From Rhodosorus marinus (lineage: Eukaryota > Rhodophyta > Stylonematophyceae > Stylonematales > Stylonemataceae), in assembly GCA_029953675.1 (NCBI GenBank), contig JAMWBK010000005.1, forward strand, positions 1,054,001-1,118,000: 64,000 nucleotides of DNA, in the 5' to 3' direction. This document shows positions 33,853 through 45,058 of this stretch, one piece after another. Numbering within the stretch: position 1 is the first letter of the stretch; every line of letters begins with the position of its first letter. Below the pieces are notes generated by a model. It was not told the origin of the DNA, did no database searches, and saw nothing but the letters and a program-made list of their open reading frames with translations. Position numbers and translations under genes: made by a program.

Positions 33853-36800
33853 TATCTCAGGCCAAACTCTTCAAACCTCTCTAACTCTCTTTCTCGTTTG
33901 TTCTGCCTCCTCTCTCCACCGTCCTCTGGCTATTGCCTCCTCTTGTGCATCACTCTCTTCCCTTCGACCTGCCTACTATACGCTCTCTTCTAGACCAGCT
34001 GCACTTAAAAAACGAGCTTTTCCCAAGCGAGGGATTCAACTGGTCCAACCAACCAACAATTAAGTCATGTACGAAACAACCCCAAGGAATAAAGAAAACG
34101 CAAGAAGGGGACAAAAAATTAATAAAGACAACATGAAAAACAATTATTTTCGCTCCCCCTGTGAAGCACGCACTCTCCAAAACCATGTTGACACATCTAC
34201 CCCTGAATTTCATATCAACGGTTCCGCCCCAAATACTCACTTTTTATTTCTAAAAACAGAATTTGATGAACAATTATACCTCCCGTTCTATTTCGGGAGG
34301 CTTGGATTTTCTGGAACCAAGCTCAGGCCGCCTCCGATTTTACCCCCCCTTTCTCCAGCTCCAGGAGAAGTAGCAAACCTAATTATTCCCCTTTTTGAAT
34401 ATTCCGAAAGTACGAAAACTCTTCGACTATTCATCATCACCTTCTATTCTAGTATTTTCTTCAATTTTCCTTCTTTTCGAGGGTAAAAGGATTCTTTCTC
34501 TTTTTTTTATGCGATTATACGTCAGTTACTTGGCAGCGACATACACATTTCTCCACCGGGGGGGGTACATCTAGAGGAAAAGAAAGAAAAATTCTTTCAT
34601 ACTTCAGATGACCAGGCTGTTTTCCAAGGAAATAGTGTACTATGAGCCCCTTCAAGTATAGAGACGATTGCGAGGGTGGGGGGGATGGGGGGTTGGGGGG
34701 GCTTCGAGTTAGGCTTCTCTCAGAGCGAGCCGGAGCAGTTCAGGGGGCTCATCTACGTTCTTGAAAATTTCATCCTCTTGATAGACTTGCGCTTTTTTTT
34801 TACCCTGCGTGTTTTCAGCACGCAACATTCATTTTTCCTTTTGTTTGTTCTACTAGAGATGGCGGAAAGAGGGGCAGTTCTTGTCCCCTCAATCAGATTG
34901 GTGCGTTGACCAGGACAGGCTGCTGACTGCATTTTTCAAGGTGTGCAGGCGAGTGGGGAGGGGGGGTGGGGGTGGTTAAGGGGAGGGCGGAATGGAACAG
35001 ATGGCATTGACCCACGTTTTTAGTAAGATTTTCAACGAAGAGACGTCTGGATGGCGTGGAAGATATCATTCAATATTTCACCCCTATGAAACGTGCAAAG
35101 GGTTGGCACGCATGGCTAAAACAGGTTCTAAATATTACTAAAAAAGAAGATAAGCCGGAAGCGCATCTTGCCAAGGGGTCGTCTGATTCGTTGCAAAGGC
35201 GAGTGAACCTATGGAAAGCCGAGGGTTCCCCTAGACTTCCCTTTTTAATACGATTTTCCAGCTCGTTCATCAGCAGGGTCCGACATACTAGGGGAAACGC
35301 GTTGTTTTGTTTCATCTAATTTTCTCATGACCATTCCCCCCCTCCCCTTTGCCTTCCTACTGGACACCGAGCGCATTTCAATAATTTTTTTTTCTTGAAA
35401 CGTTCCATGGTTGGCCACGGTAGGGTTTCTTGCGTATCGCAGCAGGTATTTCTTTTCCGAGATGGTCCAAGAAAACGCCCTTCAAAAATGCTGGTTTTTG
35501 TTATCTAAATTCGAACGTTTGCGGAAAATAGTGGCTGTCGAGAAGAAACCCAAATGGATATATGCCAGAAAAAAAAAAATTCTTGCTGGGCTTTCGACTA
35601 GCTTCTTTGTGAACCATCAATGCACGAAAGCATCCAATGAGGAAGCTCGCGGAAACGGGAACGAGATAGAATATTTAATCTTGACTGATCAATTCCGCGA
35701 ACTAGTTTGGATTTTGACTGAAATGCTGGAGCTCTCGTTCAATTTATGTGACAGTATCTCTTCCACTGTGATCCTAATCCAATGAGACTGCAATAGAAGA
35801 AATCTCAAAAACTTATTCAACAATACATTTAAATAGATTAGAATTTCAAGTAGGTTAATTCGTAAATAGTTTAAATATTTTGGGCTTTGTAAAATTGAAA
35901 ACGCCCCCATGCCCCGAAATCGCAACCTTTCATGGCCCAGATAGCTGAGATATTCTTGCTGTAGAGTGGATACTTTTCAGCGGATTGGTCTAGAGGGAAT
36001 AACAATCTGCCTTTAAGTTAAATTCCGTTCGGATACACTTCTACTCGAAACGTCTTTTCACCAATGAAATCACAGGATTTTAGAAGTTAAAAAATTCTTT
36101 GAATGAAATATCTGTTTCCTGTTTTTTTTTCTGTCGAATAAAAACAAAGCGTCGAGGTTTATGTTGCGTCCGGATTTTTTTGGGGGGGGGGTATGATTTG
36201 GATGGCCCAATGCTTTCTCTTTATGCAATAATTTTGATCTTAAAATATTACTTGCCGACTTCTTTCTTGGTACAACTGTGTCACGACAAGGAAAACAAAA
36301 AAATCTTCTGCTTGTCAGGATTCTTGGAAGAATTCTTTGCCAAAGCATCTTGAGCTGTCATAATTTAGTCAAATACAATTCCATACCTCAGATTTTTTTT
36401 ATAGTTCGACGACCAGATTTTTTTTCTTCTTCTGAATTTTGGTTGACCGCTAGGTGATCGACTTTTTCAAGCTGGATACCTGCCACTATTGCCTCGTCAG
36501 CGCTTTTCATTTTTACTTACCCTGCGTTTAAATATTGCAATGCGACAGACCACCACTTCATGCTGGACCCTCAGGGTGAATAACAAACGCGTCTACGTCT
36601 ACCCCTGGATTACCGATCCAATCCCCATAGTCAGCAACTCCCTCCCCCCCAACCAAAAAAGGGGATTGAAATAGCAATGGAAATCATAGGATCCAATCCG
36701 TCCAGTGAGGGGTTAGTACCAGCAAGCTAGTGAGACATCAAATTTAGTTCGCCCTCTGTTTCAAGAAGAAAATCAAAGCTCCTTTAATGTTGTATTTAGT

Positions 36801-37968
36801 ATCAAATGCATTTGGGCTTCATCTTGACTAGGTTCTGCAGACGGGGTGTGGGGAAGGGGGGTGATTGATTTTTTTTTGGTTTTCAGATGACGCGAGAAAG
36901 AGCCCCCACCCACCCCTCTGCGCTCCGAGTGGGCGTTCGCTCTTTGAAAGTTTAATCCAAGATGTGGCTGCCGTTATGCTGAAGTTGGAGTACACAGATT
37001 TTCTTATTGGTGGCGGCGCCAATATTAGAAAAAAACAAGACCCATTTTCTTGAAATCTGCAAGGGGGGAAGGCCGTTTCTAGCTTAGGGCCAAGAACAGT
37101 ATTGGAAACACTAAACTGAAACCCCCCCCTTCACAATATTTTTCATAGCCTTTATATGCATATTTATAATGGAGTTTTGAACAACCGCGATTTTGTGACT
37201 TGTCAGGCGTTACCCCTAGCAGCTATTTACGAGTACCCATCTCCGCGCGGTCCCCCCCCTTTCCTTCAGAACGGGGCTTATTTTATTCAAGGATTTTTTT
37301 CTTTTGTCAAACTGCAATTAAATTTCCCCATGTTTTTAATGCCGTTCCAACTGGGCATTAGTCTAGCCTGCCCTAATGGCGTGTCAAGCCAGGTAGTGAC
37401 ATGCCCTTTGCTTGGATGAGATTTTTTTCATCGAGAAGGTTCCAGACGGGTAGATTGGTGGGTGTGTTTTAAGGCCGACTGATTTCTGATTCCTGATCAT
37501 CGATTGGAAGGTGAGAGGGTGAGGGACTACACCATCCCAGGAAAGTAAAGCGTTTTTTAGCCGATGCGTACATTTCGAGCAGACGGCCGATGGAGGAGCA
37601 TATGGCAGTCGCAAGGCGATATCCAGGAACGAACAGACATGTGCTGCTGAGGTTCCTGTTTCTCGCCGTTTCGAAAAACGTCAGCAGAGTGAAACCTCTT
37701 TGGAAGCATCCACATCCACAAACTAGCTTGACATCAGTCCACAGTCTCTGGGCTTCCCAGGACGCGTTGATCGTTAAGAACTGAACCGGTCACTCGTGGT
37801 TGCCGTCTGGAGATTTTACGAGATCGATGTTGGTGGAAGGAACATTGTCCGTCAGTGCAATTCGAGAAGGTAGTTCAATTGATCAGGAAGAGTAGGTTTG
37901 CAAGAAATACTTCGAACCGCAGTATAGTCCACACTTAAATACGAGCGGAACCAACTTGTGTGGGGCTT
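33853..37968. other. 4-kb gene desert
   Basis: A+T-rich with frequent G or C runs (34557, 34676-34700, 34957-34975, 36180, 36840-36860, 37245). The longest frames (139 codons at 34067-34486; 124 codons at 35411-35785) are A+T-driven; the second starts at TTG. No splice-consistent gene was found. A short 7-bp inverted repeat occurs near 34279-34300. Confidence 0.45.
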
Positions 37969-38870
37969 TTAGGGAGTTGTGTGTGGGTTTCGGACTTCGT
38001 CTTTGTTTGTACGTGGAAGGTACTCAATCTGTTGGCCAAAAAAGGAAGCGTGCTTGCGGTTTTGGTAAGTCATACCCAACCGTCACAGGATTATGCATTG
38101 CTACGTCTCAGTAGCCAGTGTAATGTCGGGACCGGGGCTAAGTCCTACCGCGCTTGTCAAAGGTCCGTTTCCACGCCCAACTCGGGGGTAGTTCCACATC
38201 ATGTGCGTTACCTGTCCTCTTAACATGTGTGCATCTAGCTGGGGTGCAATGATCGTGTAGGTAGACGCTCGCTGCGCCGCTCCGACTTCTTGTGGATGAA
38301 TTTCTTGCAGACCCAACTGCAGCTCATACAAATTGCCCCCCTAACAAACAAAGACTTCCCCTCGGTTGAGCTCTGGTTTGCAGTTCACATCAAGTTCGGC
38401 TTCGGTAAAATACCATCCTAGTTTAGCTTGGATGGGACCTGCTAAAGTACGCTCGTGCAGTTTCGCAATGAGCGCACGTCACTGCTTTCCCGCACAAATG
38501 ACCAGCAGCTTCCAGTCCGCGAGCGCGAACCGGATGTTGCCGTCACGGCCAGAATTGCATAGTGTCCTCCTCACCGAGGATTGGATTCGAAGTCGTCGAT
38601 TAGAACCTCCTCGGGAAGCAAGCTGGTGTTTCTTAGGCCAGGGATAGCTAGTAGCAACCTCGACAGACAACATAGGAGAATGCTAGAGCCTTCGAATAGG
38701 ATGCACATCTGCCACTGGAGCCGCCAGTTGCTGTGCAATCCATCAGGCGAAAAGCAGGCGCTCACAGAGAGTTTCCTCATCTCAGCCCTATCAATACGCA
38801 CTTGACAGCTGTGGCCACCAAAAACCCGCACTTCGTAGTTGTGAGAGTGCCAGTAAGCTTTAGTAGTTTG
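37969..38870 (-). CDS. Unassigned multi-exon gene, 5' part unresolved
   Basis: The 3' exons join in phase: a block ending at 38496 (FALADWKLLVI), then 38389-38438 (PIQAKLGWYFTEAELD), 38212-38340 (GGNLYELQLGLQEIHPQEVG) and 37969-38028 (IEYLPRTNKDEVRNPHTTP, stop). The 49-nt intron 38341-38388 removes an in-frame TAG. Further upstream a protein-like stretch (AYWHSHNYEVRVFGGHSCQV, to a GTGAGC donor) runs to about 38870, but the connection through 38500-38720 is unclear and no start ATG was found. No family was recognised. Left boundary is firmer than right. Confidence 0.35.
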
Positions 38871-39367
38871 TGTTTACTGATGAGTTAGTAATCACGCACT
38901 TGTGACTGCTGTTTCCCTCTCCTGGGGCACCCACCCGCGGTCGTTAGTTTTCTAGTAAACTAAAAAACGCCGCCACACATGTGTCCCCCATATCAACTTT
39001 TCGGAGCTGCATTTTCATAGACTACTGTGCAGACGGCTTTCTAACGATAGATTCAGTGGCTACTCCGGATCTTCAGCTTGAACCTGGTCACCAAGAACCG
39101 GCGGAGCAGGTTCAAAGACTTGAAGCGCCCACCAATCCCGCAAGCTGCTTATTAACAACTCCGAAGCAAACGCCGATGCTCTCAGAGAGAGAGGGGACGG
39201 TCGTCCACTACCTTACGTCCAAGAAAACCTTTGAAACTTGTCAAACCTCTAAAGCCTACATCAGACTCCATGTACCTCCACTCTCTGCACCTTCGCCTTC
39301 ATCAGCACGCTACCAACGTCTAACAACCAAAAGCAGTTCCGAAAAAAGAAACTATCCATTACATCGT

Positions 39368-39396
39368 GACCGAGACCGAGACTCGAACTCACGACC
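39368..39396 (-). other. tRNA 3'-half-like sequence (B-box-like)
   Basis: On the minus strand GAGTTCGAGTC (39380-39390) matches the internal B-box/T-loop of tRNA genes and is followed by CTCGGTCTCGGTC, acceptor-like. No matching D arm, anticodon stem or 5' acceptor strand is seen, so it is not a functional tRNA. It could be a tRNA-derived remnant or coincidence. Confidence 0.25.
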
Positions 39397-39779
39397 TATA
39401 AGATCTAAATACTAATTTTCGATAAAAAAACACAAAACCCTAGAAACCAATGTAAAACCTATGCCTCAATCTTATTTTCTGGTGGATGTTTTTTAATAAA
39501 ATCTCCTGGGTTCTATCATCCGCGGAGAATCGCCGATTCTCAGGGATGGCCGCACTGGGAGGGGATAAGACTTTCTCTTACAATGACCAGTGTGCAAAGG
39601 AAGGGTGGAGGCCCGACCACTAAACAGAAGCTGTATGGGCCTTTGGATGATAGCTTGTGGGATCGAGGTGATACAGGACGAAGCTTAGGCTCTGTACGAG
39701 CGATACGTTGTCTGATTTTGGATAGTGGTTTTTTTTTGCTTTTTGTTTGGTTTTGGCGGTTGGTAATTAGCAGAAAAGC

Positions 39780-41103
39780 ATGCTGAGCTTCACTGGGACT
39801 GGAGTCTTGTCAACGCGGAGGAGCGGGAGGATGAGCCAGGCTATTCGGAAGCGGGTGGTCGTCGCTTCGGTGGTACCCGAAAAGGCTGAGGCGAAAGTGA
39901 GTATCGGGAGTGCCGCGCTGCCAGGGGCTGTGATTGGGTTTTCAGTGGTCAATAGGGTCATCTACAGGACCTTGCTCGTGCCGATGAAGGACTACACTTT
40001 CTTTATTACTCAATTTATTACGTTTGCTTACGTTGCGGTCTACGGGGCTTTTTTGATGTCGAGGCGGAAGAAAGGAATTGTCACTGATGATATGATAGCC
40101 GTGGCCAAGAACAAATGGAAGACTTTCGCGTTGATTGGAGGCCTGGAGGCGCTTACATTGGCTGTCCAATTGTACAGTGGTGCGAGGCTTCCAGGATCCC
40201 TTTTGGGGATTCTTTCCCAAGGAATCTTGCCTTTCACGATGATTTGTTCAATTCTGCTACGCGGCAGGAAATATTCTGCCCTGCAGGTACGCAATATCTC
40301 CTCTGCTCGCGTTTGCTCTTACAAAGTTTTGACCCTAATCTTACGCTGTGCAATAACTTTAGGTCTCAAGTATAGGGGTTATTATTGCTGGTGTTTTGGT
40401 GACTATTTATCCTACTTTCTCATCTCTTTCATCTACTCTTGGAATGGAGCTGCTCGTCAACTCCGCTCTGTTCTTCATGTCATGCGGATTCATTGCACTT
40501 GCGCTCGTGCTCAAAGAAGGCGCGCTTCAGGGAGAAAGCCTGGATATTTTTGTGGTCAACACTTCAAGCTCGTTCATGCAGATGCTCGCCGCGATTGTCC
40601 TGATGCCTTTCTCTTTTGCCGTGGCTCTTGGAGGTCTAAGCCTTGACAAGTCGTTAGACTATGTCCATGCTGGAGTTCGGACTGCAGTTGGTAAGTAGGA
40701 TTCTCCCTGCTCCAATGTTCTCTACCCTCTTGCTTTGCTCTCGTTGGACACTCTTTGTTGGTGGAAGAAGTGCTTTGTTATTCATATTCATAGTTTATCT
40801 TGTACAGGAATGGAAGGCCTACGAGTAACCCCGTATATAGGGTTGGCCTATATGACCGTCAACCTTATTATGAACATTTTGGGGATTACGCTGATCAAGA
40901 ATATGTCAGCTGTAACCGCCATTCTAACTTCCATTGCGACAGTGCCAATAGTGACACTCGTCTTCTGCTTGGATCTTCCCCTTCTGGCGCCTCAACCGTT
41001 CACCCCGCTGTTCGTATTGGGAGTCCTCGCTGTCCTCGTGGGATTGGCTATGTACAACTATGAGGGCTTGCAGAAGGCTCGAGCCGCAAAGGATAAAACT
41101 TAG
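39780..41103 (+). CDS. CLT: CRT-like (chloroquine-resistance-transporter-like) plastid transporter
   Basis: Three exons (39780-40286, 40363-40690, 40808-41103; phases 0 and 1) give 376 residues. Residues 1-45 are Arg/Ser-rich and fit a plastid leader. About ten hydrophobic spans of the drug/metabolite transporter superfamily follow. The block VVNRVIYRTLLVPMKDYTFF is typical of CRT-like proteins of plants (CLT1-3) and Plasmodium PfCRT, and LPGSLLGILSQGILPFTM is the second conserved repeat half. In plants CLT proteins export glutathione and gamma-glutamylcysteine from plastids; the substrate here is inferred from that. The C-terminus is short and basic. It converges on the PPR gene with only a 19-bp gap between stop codons. 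Confidence 0.93.
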
Positions 41104-41122
41104 TCAACCTTTCTCACGCGTA

Positions 41123-43624
41123 TCATGGTGTTGAAAACCCGCGATTTCTCCCTTCCGTTAGGAGCGATCCGTCACCCACAGGTTGGTCAACGCTGGTAGG
41201 CACTCCGCGTTTAAGGTGTTTGTGGAAGCCTTCCCTCGCTCCTTCGAGAGCCGTCTCGTGCTTGAAGGCCACGATGCGATCAATTAACTCGTCGTCTGTT
41301 GGTATGCCGACTCTCCGCATATCCTTAAACGCGTTGACGGCTTCTTGTAAGCTCGCTTGGTTCTGGAAGCCTTCGATCAGCATCTCGTACGCTCTGTATC
41401 CCGGCTTTGGCTGAACCTTCAAGAGTAATTCAAAGATCCTGCACGCGCTGGTTATGTCGCCTAGGGTCAAATAAGCGCTCAAGAACGCCCGGCAGGTGTG
41501 CCCATTTGGGAGTAGGTTGCGCTCTAGCATATTTCCAAGCACGCCCATCGCCTCGCCAAATTTGAAACTCATGCACAAGGCACGAATCATTGAGTTGTAC
41601 GCATGCACATCAGGGAGCATCCCTCTTTCCATAATGTTTTCGAACACGGCATATGCCTTCTCATATTGTCCGTTAATCCCGTATGCGTCAACAATGTGCG
41701 TCATCGTGAAGCAATTTGGAGTGAAGCCCATTCTTTCCTCAAGTTCCCTCAGAACCGAAATCGAACCGTCCGGGTTTCCGCAATGACCATATGCATGCAT
41801 CATGCTCTCGTAAATTGCAAGGGTGGGTCCTTTAACTGCAACCAAGTACGGAGATAAGACCCGGGGGTAAGCAAACAGAGCGACATTCCCGCTAACACTG
41901 GAGGATCTAGTTCAACCTACCTTCGTCTTTGACAGCATCAAAAGCGCCTTTGGCACTAATCAGATTGCGCTGTAGGCCAAACGCCCTGATGAGATGGACT
42001 TGCACATTGTATTTCCTTCTAGGCTGGAGAAGTGCGACATTCTTTGCGCAAAAAATTACTCCTTCTACCTCCTTCTTCAACGCATAGGCCTTTGCCAGCT
42101 TTTCGTAAGTGGCTGGCGTTTTGTTCTGCACCATGTGAAAAGTTTTCAAAGCTTGCCCAAGTTGTCCGTTCATCCCGAAAGCATCAATCATTGCGTTATA
42201 TACACAATCCAGTCCCGTATCACGTCTCCTCTTTGCTTCTTCATAGAGGTCGTACGCATCTCCTATCCTCCCGTCTCGCGCATAATTGATTATAAGACGA
42301 GCATAGTAGCTCCCTGGCGGCTCCATCTAACCATAAGTCAACAAAAGTGAATTAACTCCTTGCCATCCAGAACGCGCCTCAGGACACGCAAAGATGGCTG
42401 TTACAGCTACCCTGTCCATGTTGGGTTACATACTTGTCCCTGTCGGGTGAGAGCGAGAAGCTTCTCAATTGACGCAGTGTCCCCGCATCTCATGTAGCTC
42501 TCAGTCAAACGATCTATATCCTTCATCCTTAGACCTTGAGCACCTTGCATGGCGAGGCTGTGAACATCTCGAACACCAGCTACATCATTCTTCCGAGAGA
42601 ACGCGTCTGCGAGGCCCATCAACGTCTTCCTGTGAGGTTTTATTCTCGCGTCCAACATTTTTTCCACAGCAGCTTTGGCACCTTCAAGATCCCTTGCCTG
42701 CAACCAAGAAAACGGTGACGATGAGAAAGAAAACCATCCTGTCAGAAATGGATATGGTGTTTACAAACGAGCGCGGAACGTTCGCCAGTCCTCTGCGATT
42801 GCTGATGATCTCCTCAGCAATACTATAAAGCGGCACTCGCACTGCCCCTTACTGTGAGGGGAGGCAGAAAGCCTTTTAGTCTTGCCAGTTTGGTTTTGAT
42901 CCAAGACCCTCACCTTGCTGTAGAGCGCAACAAGCTTGGAGTAGAACGCCTCGTTGCGCGTCACGCCTTTGTCCGAGAGCGCTCTTGTGGATACTTCCTT
43001 AAATTCATCATATTTACCCCGGCTCAATGCATCATCCATAAGACACAAGTACATTCCCGGGTCCAGTTTCAACCCTTGATTTTTGAGTTCATCGCCGATG
43101 GGCTGCAAGTCAAGCTTGTTCATGAGCGTCGCATTAAGAACCCATCGCAGTACCAGGGGGGTCAATTCAACGTTGTTTACACGTAAAAGTTCCAAGGTTT
43201 CCCCGGTATTCCTTAGAAGGCGGACGAGGATATGGATACAGGCAGGTGTTATTCTTAGTTCGTTCTCGAACATCTCCGCTATGACCTCTCTTGCCTCAGT
43301 TACCATCTTGCGTTTGGTCAGCACATCAAGGACTGGGACATATGGTCCCACATCCCTGAACTCTGCCTTGGCCTTTCTTTGGCCGATTTTGATTACATCA
43401 CGGGCTTGGTCAACGTGTCCGTGGTATGCCAACAAACGTACCATCTTTTCAACTAGCTTCTGGTTCGCTTGCCCATAACCATTTAGCCACATGTCAGCAA
43501 CCCTCGTACAATCCTCGACTCTTGCTTCCAAGCTCGGAACCCTGAACCACCTCACTCCGCCGTTCGCGAAGATCACGTTCTTCGACGACGCTCTGCGCCA
43601 TGCAGAAGAGCTCGTGTTCAGCAT
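41123..43624 (-). CDS. Pentatricopeptide repeat (PPR) protein, organellar
   Basis: Four exons (42914-43624, 42434-42697, 41921-42326, 41123-41835; phases 0-0-1) give 697 residues. It is built of ~35-residue PPR units. Clear ones are NCFTMTHIVDAYGINGQYEK, DVHAYNSMIRALCMSFKFGE and GYRAYEMLIEGFQNQASLQE in the last exon, and CVYNAMIDAFGMNGQLGQ in exon 3. Repeats appear to be P-type, with no DYW or E tail, so RNA stabilisation or processing is likelier than editing. The first ~30 residues (Ser/Arg-rich: SSSAWRRASSKNVIF) fit a mitochondrial or plastid presequence. The longer frame to 43684 starts at GTG, so the ATG at 43624 is used. Confidence 0.93.
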
Positions 43625-45058
43625 GCTTGACGACAAACGAGCGCTCTCGAGCAAACGATCGCAGCCAGATGTAGAAGAAAACACGTAGCTAACGACTCTT
43701 CAACTACACGTAAATCTTTCTCCACTTCGCCAGGTATGTCATGGTTGACAGATCAGGAAACCTGAAAACCCGGATCTCCTCCCAGCAGCCAAAAAAAAAG
43801 AAAAAAAGGCCAAACTCAAGATCCCCATACGCTAATCAAACCCTCCCATTCATGCGACACCAAAAAAAGAGAAAAAGCTCCCAATTGAGAGCAAACAAAA
43901 AAATTTCACTACCAGATCCCTCAAACAGTCTCCACAGCTCTTCACAACCCTCCCAGCCCACCCTCTCCCACATCCACATCTCCCACTCCCTCCCAAACCC
44001 CCCCTTCCCCCCCCAAAAAATACTCACCAAGAACCTCCCGACGGCGCGCTCCCCACAGACCTAAAAAAATTTTCATCCATCTTTACATGACACTAACTTC
44101 GGAGAGAGCGAGAGAGTTCTCCATCAATAGTTCGCCTGTGAAAGCAAAACGCTTCCGACGAAAAAAAAAACCAACACACAATCCAAAACAAAAGAAAAAA
44201 AACCCAGATCAATCTTTTTCTCTTCTATATTGATTGAAAAGTATTTTTCTTTTGGTGTCTTCTCAAACGTTCTGATTTCTTCTGCTAAACTGATACTTAT
44301 TCCCATTTCTGTCGACTACTCCCGACCCCCCCTTTTATGTACTCTTTTGTTTCCCTGTATCGGATAGTCCTATTGAGCCGTCCTTGGAGGGGGCAATTTG
44401 TGTTTTTTGGGATCTCTATCAGGAAGCCTTTAATATTTTTATGACCCCTAGTACTATTTCCAGTTGAGTTGTTATTTCCTTTTTTTTATTTTAAATAGGA
44501 AAAATATTATGACGATAAGAACTAATCAGCCCCTGGTGTATTCTTGGTGTTGGTCGAAAAGAGGGATATGAAGGGGGGGAGGAACTTTTCAATGAGCGTT
44601 TCGAAGGTGTGTTGCATAGGGAAAATCCAGAACTTGCTTTTTTGGGAGGGGGGATGGGGAATGCCTTGAATTAGCAAAAAAAAAACTACTTCTGGAGGGA
44701 GGGCCATATTGGTGTTTGGTGTCAATCGAAGATGGATGACACCCTTGCTTTGATCTTTCCTTTTTTTTTGCAGTTTCGTCAAAGGAAAGCGTGAGCCGAT
44801 TGGGTTTTTCAGAAGGGCCAAGGTCTTCATGTGTTGTGGGGATTAGCGGATGGAAGGGAGTGAGGGAGGGGGAGGATGATGGTGTGGGTTTGGGATTGTG
44901 CGGGAGGATACAATAAGGATCTTGGTTTGGTAGATCTGTGAGTTTGCAAAACTGGATCGTTTTTGATTCAAGGTTCGGGTGGGGGGGGGGGGGGGTTTGG
45001 GGAAGGATTTCCTTTTTTGTTTTGGCTAACAGGTTGTAGAGAGAGGAGGTAGCAGAAG
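43625..45058. other. Divergent promoter region with low-complexity tracts
   Basis: Between PPR (minus) and clathrin (plus). It holds C-rich sequence at 43.9-44.05 kb, several A-runs and a run of 15 G at 44981-44995, about 60 bp before the clathrin ATG. Minus-strand frames of 102 and 163 codons are pyrimidine-tract artefacts. Confidence 0.5.

Noticed and set aside
33298..33993. 231-codon plus-strand open frame
   Set aside because: It is the antisense shadow of the SHAQKYF Myb gene.
34279..34300. Inverted repeat CCTCCCG/CGGGAGG
   Set aside because: Only 7 bp; expected by chance in a window of this size.
35411..35785. 124-codon plus-strand frame in the gene desert
   Set aside because: TTG start, A+T-driven composition and no family-like motif.
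39368..39396. Complete tRNA gene
   Set aside because: No pairing anticodon stem, D arm or 5' acceptor strand could be found, so only a remnant is suggested.
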